DNA of 64,000 nt from JAJPXC01 sp964510535 (GTDB taxonomy: Bacteria > Bacteroidota > Bacteroidia > Bacteroidales > Muribaculaceae). The translations under genes were made by a program, and so were the position numbers. This document shows, one piece after another, positions 35,481-45,269 of this stretch (its first letter is position 1; every line of letters begins with the position of its first letter). A model generated the notes under the pieces. It was not told where the DNA came from. It did not search any database and was given only the letters and a program-made list of their open reading frames with translations. The DNA lies in contig CAZECG010000013.1 of the NCBI GenBank assembly GCA_964510535.1, positions 5,671-69,670 of the forward strand, read 5' to 3'.

Positions 35481-36611
35481 ATGAAATTTAACGTTCCCAG
35501 TAAGACACTTTACAGCTATGTGTCGGCTGTCAGCAAGGTAATTAACTCAAAGAATGCCCTTGCAATTCTAAACAACTTCTTGTTTAACCTCGATGGGAGT
35601 CTGTTAACAATCACAGCCTCTGACATGGAAAACACGTTGACAGCGCGTGTACTTGTCACCGAGGCCGAAGGGAACGGACAATTTTGCATCGACGCACATC
35701 GCATGGTCGACCTGCTGCGAGAGATTCCCGATCAAGGTATCACATTTGAAATCAATGATGAGACTCTCGCAGTCGAAATCACATATCCAGGCGGCAACTA
35801 TAGCTTAATCGCAATCAACGGCATTGAATACCCAAGCTCCAAAACAGAAAGCACCGACGATGATTCCCTCAAATTCACTTGTCCGTCAGAGCAAATCATT
35901 AAGGGTATTGACAACACTCTGTTCGCAGTAAGTTCCGATGAGCTGCGACCTCAGATGATGGGCATATTGTGGGATATAAAGGCCGACAATATCACGTTCG
36001 TAGCGACCGATACCCGCAAGTTGGTGAAATACCGCAACTCTTTGTCGCAGCCTGGGGTGGAAGGCTCGTTCATTCTCCCTGTTAAGCCAGCCAATATTCT
36101 CAAATCGGTATTCGCCAAGGAGGAGGAAATCAAGGTCACAATCGATCCCAAAAGTGCGACTTTCGAATCTGATGCCTACACATTCAATTGCCGTTTCATA
36201 AAAGGCAACTTCCCCGACTATAACAGGGTAATCCCTACCAATAATCCTTGTACACTCACAATAGACCGCCAACTTTTTGTCAACGCCGTACGCCGCGTGG
36301 GCATATTCGTTCAAGCCAGCAACGGTCTGATTAAATTTAAGCTCACTCCTGATAAGATTTTGATGAAAGCCCAAGACAACAATGTCTGCACCTTAGCGCG
36401 TGAAGAGCTAAGCTGCGATTATGTTGGGCATGAACTGGTCATAGGGTTAAGCGCACCATACCTTATTGAAATTTGCAACACCATCTCCACGACAGAACTC
36501 GTAGTCAAACTCGCTGACCCGAGCCGTCCATGCGTGTTCCTCCCCTCTGAAAACGACGAGAACAGCGAATTGCTTATGCTACTGATGCCGATGAACGTTA
36601 CAGATTTCTAA
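35481..36611 (+). CDS. dnaN: DNA polymerase III beta subunit (sliding clamp)
   Basis: The 376-residue protein has the three-repeat clamp fold: N-terminal KFNVPSKTLYSYVSAVSKVI, middle segment TDDDSLKFTCPSEQIIKGIDNTLFAVSSDELRPQMMGIL, and the C-terminal SELLMLLMPMNV that forms the hydrophobic client groove. It encircles DNA as a dimer and tethers polymerase III. It is located away from dnaA in this window and followed 15 nt later by a DnaQ-like exonuclease, a functional pairing that fits replication proofreading. Confidence 0.96.
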   Translation: MKFNVPSKTLYSYVSAVSKVINSKNALAILNNFLFNLDGSLLTITASDMENTLTARVLVTEAEGNGQFCIDAHRMVDLLREIPDQGITFEINDETLAVEITYPGGNYSLIAINGIEYPSSKTESTDDDSLKFTCPSEQIIKGIDNTLFAVSSDELRPQMMGILWDIKADNITFVATDTRKLVKYRNSLSQPGVEGSFILPVKPANILKSVFAKEEEIKVTIDPKSATFESDAYTFNCRFIKGNFPDYNRVIPTNNPCTLTIDRQLFVNAVRRVGIFVQASNGLIKFKLTPDKILMKAQDNNVCTLAREELSCDYVGHELVIGLSAPYLIEICNTISTTELVVKLADPSRPCVFLPSENDENSELLMLLMPMNVTDF

Positions 36612-36626
36612 AAACCGACTATCGAA

Positions 36627-37391
36627 ATGCGTTTACAACTCAAACGTCCTATTGTTTTTTTTGACCTTGAAACAACGGGAACCAACGTGACTCAAGACCG
36701 TATCGTCGAGATTTCAATGGTCAAAGTGCTACCTGGCGACAAAGATCCGATAAAAGACACCCGCCGTGTAAATCCGGGCATTAAAATTCCGGCAGAGGCA
36801 ACGGAAGTTCATGGAATCACTAATGAAGATGTCGCCAATTGTCGCACATTCAAAGAGATGGCCAAGGAGATAGCCCAATTCTTCACCGGCTGTGACATCG
36901 CGGGATTTAACTCCAACAAATTTGACCTTCCAATGCTATCTGAGGAGTTCAGTCGCGCAGGAGTGTACTTTGACTTCACCAAACATCGGTTCATCGACGT
37001 TCAGACGATTTTTCACAAAAAAGAGCAACGCACTCTCGTAGCCGCTTACCGCTTTTATTGCGATAAAGACCTCGAAAACGCCCACTCGGCTATGGCTGAC
37101 ACAATGGCGACATTCGAGGTACTTGAAGCTCAACTCGAAAGATATTCAGATTTACCGACCGACGTAGAACAACTCTCGATATATTCCTCTCAAAACCGCA
37201 ATGTCGATTTGATGGGACGTCTGATTTATAACGATGAAGGCAAAGAGGTCATAAACTTCGGGAAATACAAAGGAAAACTTGCCGAGGAAGTGCTTCGGCA
37301 CGATCCTGGTTATTTTAGCTGGATTCTTGGCGGCGATTTTCCTCAAAACACCAAAGATGTATTCACACGTATAAAAATGCGTTGTCACTGA
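36627..37391 (+). CDS. DnaQ-like 3'-5' exonuclease
   Basis: The 254-residue protein has the DEDD exonuclease fold: Asp13 and Glu15 in FFDLETTG, an Exo II segment GFNSNKFDLPML around 92-103, and the Exo III HSAMADTMAT near 153. Its last 50 residues (INFGKYKGKLAEEVLRHDPGYFSWIL) form the small DUF3820-like module often fused to such exonucleases. It may be the polymerase III epsilon-like proofreading subunit or a general exonuclease. The 15-nt spacing after dnaN supports a replication role. Confidence 0.9.
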   Translation: MRLQLKRPIVFFDLETTGTNVTQDRIVEISMVKVLPGDKDPIKDTRRVNPGIKIPAEATEVHGITNEDVANCRTFKEMAKEIAQFFTGCDIAGFNSNKFDLPMLSEEFSRAGVYFDFTKHRFIDVQTIFHKKEQRTLVAAYRFYCDKDLENAHSAMADTMATFEVLEAQLERYSDLPTDVEQLSIYSSQNRNVDLMGRLIYNDEGKEVINFGKYKGKLAEEVLRHDPGYFSWILGGDFPQNTKDVFTRIKMRCH

Positions 37392-37401
37392 TAATTATCC
37401 G

Positions 37402-38598
37402 ATGATTAAAGGTAAGCATATCGTTCTTGGCATCTGCGGAGGCATAGCGGCTTATAAAACCGCATCATTGGTCAGACTGTTTGTCAAAGCCGGTGCTGAA
37501 GTGCAAGTGATAATGACCCCGGCGGCAAAAGAGTTCATAACCCCGGTGACCATGTCGGCATTAACCGGCAAACCTGTAATTAGCGAGTTTTTCACAGCCA
37601 ACACAGGCGAATGGCACAGCCATGTCGATTTAGGTTTGTGGGCCGATGTTATGGTAATAGCCCCGGCTACGGCATCGTCAATTGCAAAAATGGCCAACGG
37701 AGTGGCCGACAATATGCTTATCACATCGTATCTGTCAAGCAAGTCACCTGTCTTTATCGCTCCTGCCATGGACCTCGACATGATGGCGCACCCATCAACC
37801 ATTCGAAACATAGAAATGCTTCGCAGCTACGGTAATCGGATAATCGAGCCTGCGGTGGGGGAGCTTGCAAGCCACCTCGTCGGCAAAGGACGCATGGCTG
37901 AACCCGACGAGATATTCAACACTATTAATGACTACTTTTCTCAGCGGGGAGACCTTGCAGGGAAAAAGATGCTCATTACAGCTGGGCCTACATACGAGAA
38001 AATCGACCCGGTCAGATTCATAGGCAATTACTCCTCCGGCAAAATGGGATACGCCATCGCCGACGAAGCTGCCTCTCGCGGTGCTGATGTTACTATTGTA
38101 AGCGGGCCGGTAAACATAAAGCCGACCTCTGATGGTGTCAAGGTAATCAAAGTAGAGTCAGCTCGTGAAATGCTTGCTGAATGCCAGAAACTGTTCCCGA
38201 AATCCGACATCGGAATAATGTGCGCCGCAGTAGCCGACTATACTCCGGCAGAATATGTCAACCACAAGATAAAACGAGAAAACGAGGAAATTCCTGTTAT
38301 AAAACTCACAAAGAACCCTGACATAGCCGCATCATTGGGAACACAAAAGAAACCCGGTCAACTGCTTGTGGGATTTGCGTTGGAAACAGATAATGAGGAT
38401 TTTAATGCCATTGACAAGCTAAAGCGCAAGAATCTTGACTACATAGTGTTAAATTCACTACGTGATTCAGGCGCAGGATTTGGCTCCGACACTAATAAAA
38501 TATCAATTTTTGACGTTAATGGTAATACACACCGCTTTCCTTTAAAAACAAAACGTGAAGTGGCCGCTGACATTATCGACACCATTATATCAAGATGA
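37402..38598 (+). CDS. coaBC: Bifunctional phosphopantothenoylcysteine decarboxylase / phosphopantothenate-cysteine ligase
   Basis: The 398-residue protein fuses CoaC and CoaB. The CoaC half (1 to about 185) has GICGGIAAYKTASLVR with the FMN-binding region, the catalytic His in SHVDLG and PAMDLDMM (PxMNxxMW-like). The CoaB half has the ITAGPTYEKIDPVRFIGNYSSGKMG dimer/nucleotide segment near 190-215 and KIKRENEEIPVIKLTKNPDI near 290. It turns 4'-phosphopantothenate into 4'-phosphopantetheine in CoA synthesis. The stop overlaps the next start by ATGA. Confidence 0.95.
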   Translation: MIKGKHIVLGICGGIAAYKTASLVRLFVKAGAEVQVIMTPAAKEFITPVTMSALTGKPVISEFFTANTGEWHSHVDLGLWADVMVIAPATASSIAKMANGVADNMLITSYLSSKSPVFIAPAMDLDMMAHPSTIRNIEMLRSYGNRIIEPAVGELASHLVGKGRMAEPDEIFNTINDYFSQRGDLAGKKMLITAGPTYEKIDPVRFIGNYSSGKMGYAIADEAASRGADVTIVSGPVNIKPTSDGVKVIKVESAREMLAECQKLFPKSDIGIMCAAVADYTPAEYVNHKIKRENEEIPVIKLTKNPDIAASLGTQKKPGQLLVGFALETDNEDFNAIDKLKRKNLDYIVLNSLRDSGAGFGSDTNKISIFDVNGNTHRFPLKTKREVAADIIDTIISR

Positions 38599-39518
38599 AA
38601 TCACTCCCGCTCTCCATAAAAACCGCGGTTTTATCAATAATAACCGTCTTAGGCTCATTAGCGTGCGATGCCCAGGAACTTAACTGCAAGGTGGAAATAA
38701 ACGCCGACCAGGTGCAAGCGACAAACAAACAAGTCTTCCAGACTCTGCAAGAGGCAATCAACGACTACATGAACACCACTAAATTCACAAACGCCCAGTT
38801 TGCGACAAATGAGAAAATTGAGTGCCGCCTGTTCTTTACCATAAAAGAGTATAGCGACAATACAATGAAGGGCGACTTGCAGGTGCAATCAATCAGACCG
38901 GTCTACAACAGTTCCTATACAACCACTTTGATAAACTTCAAAGATTCTAAAATCGACTTCTCCTACCAAGAAAACGAACCTCTGATTTTCTCAGAAAATT
39001 CGATGGAAAGCCAATTAACCGCCATATTGAATTTCTACGCATACCTGATTTTAGCGGTTGACTTCGACTCATTTTCCCGCAAAGGAGGAGAACAATTCTT
39101 TGAACGCGCACAAAATATCGTTCAACTCGCGCAATCATCGGGAGAAGTCGGATGGAAAGCATTTGAAGATTCAAAGAACCGTAGCTCCGTGCTCGGCTCC
39201 TACATCGAGCCGGCAACCTCGATAATCCGCGATTTGACTTACGAGTACCATCGGGAAGGTCTCGACGAGATGGCCCTAAGCCCCGATAAAGGCAGGGCCA
39301 AGATAACCTCTACCCTTGAAATTATCCAAAAAGTTTACACTGTCGCCCCGATGTCGGTTGCACTGTCGATGTTTCGTGATGCCAAATTTGACGAGTTAGT
39401 CAATATTTACACCAAAGGCAGCCAGACCGAACGCGAAAAAGCCGTTGAGATACTTTCGCCCATCTACCCCTCCGATCTCGATCGAATCACAAAAATAAAG
39501 AACGGTACCAACAAATAA
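38595..39518 (+). CDS. DUF4835 family periplasmic/outer-membrane-associated protein
   Basis: The 307-residue protein has a signal peptide (SIKTAVLSIITVLGSLACDAQ) and the conserved start ELNCKVEINADQVQATNKQVFQTLQEAINDYMNTTKFTN. LIFSENSMESQLTAILNFYAYLILAVDFDSFS is typical of DUF4835. This family sits between coaBC and recN in many Bacteroidetes, as seen here with a 4-nt overlap on one side and a 7-nt gap on the other. No molecular function is established to my knowledge. Confidence 0.85.
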   Translation: MKSLPLSIKTAVLSIITVLGSLACDAQELNCKVEINADQVQATNKQVFQTLQEAINDYMNTTKFTNAQFATNEKIECRLFFTIKEYSDNTMKGDLQVQSIRPVYNSSYTTTLINFKDSKIDFSYQENEPLIFSENSMESQLTAILNFYAYLILAVDFDSFSRKGGEQFFERAQNIVQLAQSSGEVGWKAFEDSKNRSSVLGSYIEPATSIIRDLTYEYHREGLDEMALSPDKGRAKITSTLEIIQKVYTVAPMSVALSMFRDAKFDELVNIYTKGSQTEREKAVEILSPIYPSDLDRITKIKNGTNK

Positions 39519-39525
39519 CGTCACG

Positions 39526-41196
39526 ATGATTCAATCGCTTCATATAAAAAACTATGCGCTGATTGACGAGATTGAAATATCGTTTCACAGCGGGTTAAAT
39601 ATCATAACCGGCGAAACCGGTGCCGGCAAATCAATAATGCTCGGCGCGCTCTCACTGTTACTTGGGGAAAGAGCCGATTCCAAGATGATGCGCGACAAAA
39701 GTCTCAAATCGGTCATAGAAGCTGTGTTCACACTAAACTACGACACGGAACTTAAACGCATCTGCGATGAAAACGATATTGATTGGGACGACAACCAGTG
39801 CATTCTGCGCAGAGAGATTGCCCCGAACGGTCGGTCAAGAGCTTTCATCAATGATTCACCAGTGACAGTGGCAGCATTGAGAGAGGCGGCCATGCAGCTG
39901 GTCGACCTCCACTCTCAGCATCAGAATCTTTTACTTGCGACTCCAGAATATCAGATGAAAATCATCGACTCGCTCGCAGGTAACGGAGAACTTATGGCCG
40001 AATTTGAAAATCGCTACTCAGCCTTTAAAGCCGCAGTAGCTCGATTCAGAAAATTAAGGCGAGAGATTGAAACCGCCAAAGATGACGAGGAATTTACCCG
40101 TTACCAACTCAAGCAACTCGACGAATTGCAATTACTTCCCGACGAGCAGGAAACCCTCGAGCGCGAACGCGAGGTGCTGGCCAATGTGACAGGAATCAAA
40201 GACAACTTGAATGAGGTAACCGAGGCGTTATCTTCGGGCAACACTAATGCACTATCCCTAATCAACCGAGCCATTGATGCCGCGCAAGAACTGATCGGCA
40301 CAATAGAGGAAGCCGATTCACTCGCCGAACGCCTTGAATCGGTCAAGATAGAGCTGAAAGATATTGCCGACACATATTCCGACTATGACAACTCCCTTTC
40401 GGCCGACCCTGAGCAACTTGTGGAAATCGAGGAACGACTGAATGAGATATATTCGCTACAACGCCGCCATCATGTAGACAGCGTCGCCCAACTAATCGAA
40501 ATCAGAGACAGACTGGAGTCCAAGCTCGACAATATAGACAATGGCGATGAAAAATTAAGAGATCTTGAGCGCGAAGCAAAAAAAGCGCAGACTCACGCAA
40601 TGGAAACCGCCAAACTGATATCTAACAGACGCATTGAAGAAGCCAGTCGATTTGCGAATGAGCTCCGCGACAAAGCGCTTCCTTTAGGAATGAAAAATCT
40701 TGTCTGCGACATAAAGGTAGCCCCTCGAGAAATGACAGCGACCGGAATCGACCATGTCGAATTTCTATTCGCTTTCAATAAGAATCAGACACCGATGCCT
40801 GTCGGTTCAACCGCATCGGGCGGCGAAATATCCCGATTGATGCTGTCGGTTAAATCACTTGTAGCATCCAAAATGCGGCTGCCATCAATCATCTTCGATG
40901 AGGTTGACACCGGTGTTTCAGGAGATGTGGCCAACCGCATGGGACTTATGATGCAGGAAATCGCCGGCAACATTCAAGTTATCGCCATAACCCACCTGCC
41001 ACAGGTCGCCTCTAAAGGAAATTCTCACTTTAAAGTCTACAAAGAAGATGATGAGCACTCGACATTCACTCGCATCAGAGAGCTTGACCCAAACGAACGG
41101 ATAGACGAGCTCGCCATAATGCTCAGCGGTTCCAATGTCGATGAAACGGCAAAAGCGGCCGCCAAGTCTCTTCTTTCAAACATAACCCAATTATAA
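39526..41196 (+). CDS. recN: DNA repair ATPase RecN (SMC-like)
   Basis: The 556-residue protein has Walker A GETGAGKSIMLGAL near residues 30-42 and an extended coiled coil from about 160 to 370. The C-terminal half has the signature TASGGEISRLMLSVKSL and the Walker B IIFDEVDTGVSG, followed by ITHLPQVASKG. RecN holds broken DNA ends during recombinational repair. It is part of the coaBC-DUF4835-recN-methyltransferase run, with gaps below 10 nt. Confidence 0.96.
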   Translation: MIQSLHIKNYALIDEIEISFHSGLNIITGETGAGKSIMLGALSLLLGERADSKMMRDKSLKSVIEAVFTLNYDTELKRICDENDIDWDDNQCILRREIAPNGRSRAFINDSPVTVAALREAAMQLVDLHSQHQNLLLATPEYQMKIIDSLAGNGELMAEFENRYSAFKAAVARFRKLRREIETAKDDEEFTRYQLKQLDELQLLPDEQETLEREREVLANVTGIKDNLNEVTEALSSGNTNALSLINRAIDAAQELIGTIEEADSLAERLESVKIELKDIADTYSDYDNSLSADPEQLVEIEERLNEIYSLQRRHHVDSVAQLIEIRDRLESKLDNIDNGDEKLRDLEREAKKAQTHAMETAKLISNRRIEEASRFANELRDKALPLGMKNLVCDIKVAPREMTATGIDHVEFLFAFNKNQTPMPVGSTASGGEISRLMLSVKSLVASKMRLPSIIFDEVDTGVSGDVANRMGLMMQEIAGNIQVIAITHLPQVASKGNSHFKVYKEDDEHSTFTRIRELDPNERIDELAIMLSGSNVDETAKAAAKSLLSNITQL

Positions 41197-41202
41197 CCCA
41201 GA

Positions 41203-41958
41203 ATGGACCGTAACGACTATATATTTGGCATAAGAGCCATTATCGAGGCTATTGATGCCGGGAAAGAGATTGACAAAATCTTGATAAAAAAAGATTTGCA
41301 AGGTGAACTCGCCGGGGAGTTGTTTGAAAAAATCAAGCAGTATGGTATTTTGACCCAACGGGTGCCGGTTGAAAAAATCAACCGTATCACCCGCAAGAAT
41401 CATCAAGGAGCTTTGGCTATTTTGTCGTCGGTGACTTATCATTCGTTGGCCAACCTTGTTCCGCAGTTGTATGAAGATGGCGTGATGCCATTTATTGTCA
41501 TACTCGATGGCATAACCGACGTGAGAAACTTCGGTGCGATAGCTCGAACGTGTGAATGTGCGGGCGCAGATGCCATAGTGATACCGACACATGGCAGCGT
41601 TTCGGTCAGCGGAGACGCCGTAAAGACCTCAGCCGGCGCACTGCTCCATCTACCAGTATGTCGTGAGCGCAGTCTGCTTTGGGCTGTGAAATTTCTAAAA
41701 GACAACGGGTATAAAGTATTTGCCGCAAGCGAAAAAGCCGATATTAACTACACCCAAGCCGACTATACCACCCCGACCGCAATCGTTATGGGCGCTGAAG
41801 ATGTGGGCATATCCCCCGAAGTGCTTAGGCAATGCGACACATTCGTTTCAATTCCCCAATTCGGCCACATACAATCGCTAAATGTATCCGTCGCCGCAGG
41901 CATAATGATGTACGAAGTAGTGCGTCAACGCCTCGCAGCCGATATGGAGGTTATCTAA
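41203..41958 (+). CDS. TrmH-family 23S rRNA (guanosine-2'-O)-methyltransferase (RlmB-like)
   Basis: The 251-residue SpoU protein has an N-terminal substrate-binding domain (IFGIRAIIEAIDAGKEIDKILIKKDL) and the knotted SPOUT core with the three SpoU motifs: VILDGITDVRNFGAIARTCEC, VMGAEDVGIS, and PQFGHIQSLNVSVAAGIMMYEV. RlmB methylates G2251 of 23S rRNA. Family members with other targets are similar, so the exact site is inferred. It ends the plus-strand run before a bidirectional terminator. Confidence 0.9.
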   Translation: MDRNDYIFGIRAIIEAIDAGKEIDKILIKKDLQGELAGELFEKIKQYGILTQRVPVEKINRITRKNHQGALAILSSVTYHSLANLVPQLYEDGVMPFIVILDGITDVRNFGAIARTCECAGADAIVIPTHGSVSVSGDAVKTSAGALLHLPVCRERSLLWAVKFLKDNGYKVFAASEKADINYTQADYTTPTAIVMGAEDVGISPEVLRQCDTFVSIPQFGHIQSLNVSVAAGIMMYEVVRQRLAADMEVI

Positions 41959-41974
41959 CCGGTAGATATTAAAC

Positions 41975-42027
41975 AAACGAGCAGGGAGGTAAACGCACAA
42001 AAGCGGCGTTTATCTCCCTGCTCGTTT
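41975..42027. terminator. Bidirectional terminator between the methyltransferase and the PCMD operon
   Basis: AAACGAGCAGGGAG (41975-41988) pairs with CTCCCTGCTCGTTT (42014-42027), and an inner TAAACGC/GCGTTTA stem extends it. It lies between convergent genes and can serve both strands. Confidence 0.8.
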
Positions 42028-42050
42028 AGTTGTGATTATTTTGGCATATT

Positions 42051-43625
42051 TTAATAGTCGTAGAGAAGTTCCAGGTCGTCGACGCATAGGACACTGCCGT
42101 CGCCTCCTGTGAAGTAGTCACCGTATTTGCTTGCCGAGCAAACTATGGTCAAGTAGCGGGGAATGCGCGATGTGCTGCGGTAATCAAAGTCGATTTCAAT
42201 CTGAGTGTATTGCGATATAGGCGCTCCCGACTGGAATTGTCCGTAAGCGATGACCGATGGGTCGTCGGGGTTGAATAGCTGTCGGTTTTTAGGCTCAGTG
42301 CGTATTTCGTAGGGAGTTTCGCTGTCAGATAGCGCCATCCAAACAATACAAGTGTCGGGTTGTCCCTTCATGTGGTCAAACGACGACTCGGTTTTTGATG
42401 TGTGGCTGATTGCGACCGGGTTGTATTTGAGGTATAATCGCAGGTGCGTGGGGCGCTCTGAAAATTCGCGTCCGAAGTTTAAGATGCCGTTGGTGCCGAC
42501 GGTTTTGACATACTCTCCTGTGAAAAGGTTCCCGGCTGCCAATTTCCCGGCCGGGCCGATGCCGACAAATTTAGATTGAAGCATTGCGGCGCGTCCTGTT
42601 CCGCTTGGAGTGTCGTCGGTGGGCACGCTATTGCTCGAGCCGAGAGTAGTGGCTCCGCGGTTTCCTGTATCCCAATAGCGGTCGCCGTTTTTGTCCCATG
42701 GGCACCAAACTTTGTCGTTAAGCCACCATTGATCTAATCCGGCGTTTTGAACTTGACGCACGCTTCCGGTGGTAACGGTGATTTCGTTGCCATATTCATT
42801 GTCAGAATAGGTTCTGACGACATAATCTGTGTTTGCATCGAGGTGAATGATGCGGGCGGTGAAATCGCCTTCGTCTACAGTTATCCATTCGGCCGGCACT
42901 TTAGTCCATTGGTCGATGTCGGCTTTGCGGTATTCGACGCCGTTATCGCGGCCTTCACGAGCTTCACCGTACACCCAAATCACTGAAGTCCATGCGTCGG
43001 CGCTTTTTGTGATCACGTTTGATTGTGTCGGTTCGACATAGATTGTCCATTTGGTTTCTTTGCCAAATGATGTCACGGTGACATCAACGGGATTTGTGAA
43101 ATCGACAGTTGTGCCTGCTAAATCGGGCAAAAGCGTTGAGCCTTCGGGTCCGAGTTTCATCGATGTCACTTTAAGCGATGATAAATCGGCCGTGTCGGGG
43201 ATTTTAGCAATTACGCGTTGTGCCGCTACATCAATTACCGATGTACCTATTTGGCCTTCAATCGTAAAATATCGTTGGATAGGTTGCTCGGCTTGAATTG
43301 TCCAAACATATTCTTGATACAATTTCAATGTAACGTTGACAGGTTGTGTGAGGTCGAGGATTGCAGGTAGACCGCCGATGACCTCGACTCCTTTGGGTGA
43401 CAAAGAATCATAAGTTACCGTCACATTGCTTGGGTCGACTGTTTCGGGCAGGTACACAATCACTTTTCGTGTAACCGTGTCGATGACTGCTTGCTGAGAT
43501 TGCCCTTCGACTTCAAACGCTGCGAAATTGGCTTGAATGCGAGGATATGGAATGTCATTTTCAATACATGAGTTTAGTAGTGTTAACCCTATACTCAGTA
43601 TGATTATGTGGATATATCTTTTCAT
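42051..43625 (-). CDS. PCMD-domain surface lipoprotein with Ig-like repeats
   Basis: The 524-residue protein has a lipoprotein signal (LLNSC, Cys at about residue 20). Three similar beta-rich repeats precede the C-terminal domain, each marked by segments such as ANFAAFEVEGQSQQAVIDTV, YFTIEGQIGTSVIDVAAQRV and VTITV-like strands ending in W-T-I-x-E. The last 250 residues fit the PCMD (putative carbohydrate metabolism domain): GRAAMLQSKFVGIGPAGKLAAGNLFTG, RPTHLRLYLKYNP, ending VDDLELLYDY. It is the last gene of the six-gene minus-strand operon. Probably an outer-surface carbohydrate- or adhesion-related protein; no catalytic evidence. Confidence 0.78.
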   Translation of the reverse strand: MKRYIHIIILSIGLTLLNSCIENDIPYPRIQANFAAFEVEGQSQQAVIDTVTRKVIVYLPETVDPSNVTVTYDSLSPKGVEVIGGLPAILDLTQPVNVTLKLYQEYVWTIQAEQPIQRYFTIEGQIGTSVIDVAAQRVIAKIPDTADLSSLKVTSMKLGPEGSTLLPDLAGTTVDFTNPVDVTVTSFGKETKWTIYVEPTQSNVITKSADAWTSVIWVYGEAREGRDNGVEYRKADIDQWTKVPAEWITVDEGDFTARIIHLDANTDYVVRTYSDNEYGNEITVTTGSVRQVQNAGLDQWWLNDKVWCPWDKNGDRYWDTGNRGATTLGSSNSVPTDDTPSGTGRAAMLQSKFVGIGPAGKLAAGNLFTGEYVKTVGTNGILNFGREFSERPTHLRLYLKYNPVAISHTSKTESSFDHMKGQPDTCIVWMALSDSETPYEIRTEPKNRQLFNPDDPSVIAYGQFQSGAPISQYTQIEIDFDYRSTSRIPRYLTIVCSASKYGDYFTGGDGSVLCVDDLELLYDY

Positions 43626-43643
43626 ATATAATTGTGAGATTTA

Positions 43644-44513
43644 TCAGATGTGAATACCAATTCCGAGGTTGATGTTGAAGATGTTGAATTTGAAATTTGC
43701 TCCACTGGTGAAGCGTGAGCCTTCTTCAACCTCGTTGGTCTTTTGCTTCTCGTTGCGCATTTTGATACCGAATACGCCGAAGGAAACATTGAAGCTGACA
43801 TAGTCCATCACGAAAACGCAAACACCGGGACTGAAGTTAAGTGCGGCTTCGAAAATATCGGTCTTAGTATCGCGCAACTCGTTGTTGTAGTATCGTTTGA
43901 AGCGAGAGACCCCTCCGCCAAATGAGAGGTCGACATCGTTGAAGATGGCGAAGCGTTTTTCCCTGCCAAGTCCGACGTAGTTGCGATAGAATAGAGCGAC
44001 TGAGTAGGTCTCGGAGTAGTAGCTTACATCGCGGATTGAGAAGTTGATATCGTCGTCGAAATCAACAGCCAGATGAGGCATATTCAGGTCGCTATGAGTA
44101 TAGTTGAATTTGATACCGACCGATTGGTTGTTTTTCCAGAAGTAAGCAACCGACGGCTTGACGGAGTAGATTGTGCCTTTAAAGTCGAAATCTTTTATAA
44201 CTGAGAGTAATTCGACATCTTTGGCGTCAAACGAGCCGTAGGAGGCTGTGAGCCCCAAAGCCCACTGCCCTTTCGGAATGAACAGGAAGTTGTAAAGCCC
44301 GCGGTCATATCGGCCGAAATTGCGCTGCGGAATGATGATGCTGACAGTGTCTTTGCCGACAATCACTTTTTCATCCATCCAAGAGAGGTCGCGCTGTGCG
44401 TGGGCTGTTGGTTGCGAAATCGAGTCAGCAGTCGCAGTCGGGGCGTTTTCTTGGCACTTAGCTCTAAAGGGAATCAAGGCCATAATCGCTGTGAGCAAAT
44501 ATATAATCTTCAT
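43644..44513 (-). CDS. Small outer-membrane beta-barrel-like protein (paralogue 2)
   Basis: The 289-residue protein has a signal peptide (MKIIYLLTAIMALIPFRAKC). After residue 65 it alternates polar and hydrophobic residues in the way of a beta barrel and ends in NINLGIGIHI. The segment LFIPKGQWALGLTASYGSFD closely parallels SFIPKGQWITGISVNYSQSD in the next gene upstream, and both share a VKPSVAYFWKNN / KVSPMLLYCFKDN segment, so the two are paralogues. The 5-nt spacing indicates one transcript. Role unknown; possibly an outer-membrane partner for the DUF4493 and PCMD proteins. Confidence 0.65.
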   Translation of the reverse strand: MKIIYLLTAIMALIPFRAKCQENAPTATADSISQPTAHAQRDLSWMDEKVIVGKDTVSIIIPQRNFGRYDRGLYNFLFIPKGQWALGLTASYGSFDAKDVELLSVIKDFDFKGTIYSVKPSVAYFWKNNQSVGIKFNYTHSDLNMPHLAVDFDDDINFSIRDVSYYSETYSVALFYRNYVGLGREKRFAIFNDVDLSFGGGVSRFKRYYNNELRDTKTDIFEAALNFSPGVCVFVMDYVSFNVSFGVFGIKMRNEKQKTNEVEEGSRFTSGANFKFNIFNINLGIGIHI

Positions 44514-44518
44514 ATCGT

Positions 44519-45256
44519 TTAGAGGTAAAATGCCATACCGAATGTGATGGACAGCAGGTTGATGTTGAAATTAGCTTTTTGAGAATTGCGACGCGATACG
44601 TAAATCTGGTCGGTCTTAGATTTTGTGTGGGTGTAGGAAAAACCGAGCACTCCTACATTGACTTCGATAGCCGAGTAGTTGTTCAGGAACATAATGAACC
44701 CCGGAGCGAGACCGATGTTGACGTTTGTATTTGTCTCGTATGTGCCTGTCAAGTCGTCGCCGCTACCGTTGCATAGTTTTGATTGTCCGCCACCGATTTG
44801 CAACTGCAACTCGTTGAAAAATCCGAAACGCTTGTTGTTTCCGCAACTGATGTAGTAGCGGAGCACGCCTACGGCTGAGTAGTTGTTGCTGATGCGGTAA
44901 AGGTTGTCGATGTTGTAGTCGGTTTCTGAATCTATGATTACGTCAGCAGAACTCATATTCGTTTTGTTGCGACTATATGAGATTTTGCCGCCGACGGCGA
45001 GGTTGTCTTTAAAACAGTATAGCAACATCGGGCTTACTTTGAATGAATAAGTGTCACCGCTGATGTCTTCGACAATCAAGAACTGGTAATTGTCTTGGTC
45101 AGACTGGGAATAGTTGACGCTGATACCTGTAATCCATTGTCCTTTTGGTATGAACGAAATCTGTTCGAGATTACGCTTAAACTCTTGTTGGGCGTTGACA
45201 GCCAAAGAGCTTGATAGGGCCAACAGGGTTAAAATAAATATTTTTAGATTTTTCAT
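44519..45256 (-). CDS. Small outer-membrane beta-barrel-like protein (paralogue 1)
   Basis: The 245-residue protein has a signal peptide (MKNLKIFILTLLALSSSLAVNAQ) and a barrel-like strand pattern ending in LSITFGMAFYL, a hydrophobic terminus of the kind recognised by the BAM machinery. It shares the FIPKGQW segment and overall strand layout with its neighbour at 43644. It has no domain I can name. It follows the DUF4493 gene by 13 nt. Confidence 0.65.
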   Translation of the reverse strand: MKNLKIFILTLLALSSSLAVNAQQEFKRNLEQISFIPKGQWITGISVNYSQSDQDNYQFLIVEDISGDTYSFKVSPMLLYCFKDNLAVGGKISYSRNKTNMSSADVIIDSETDYNIDNLYRISNNYSAVGVLRYYISCGNNKRFGFFNELQLQIGGGQSKLCNGSGDDLTGTYETNTNVNIGLAPGFIMFLNNYSAIEVNVGVLGFSYTHTKSKTDQIYVSRRNSQKANFNINLLSITFGMAFYL

Positions 45257-45269
45257 GTCAAGTTATGTC

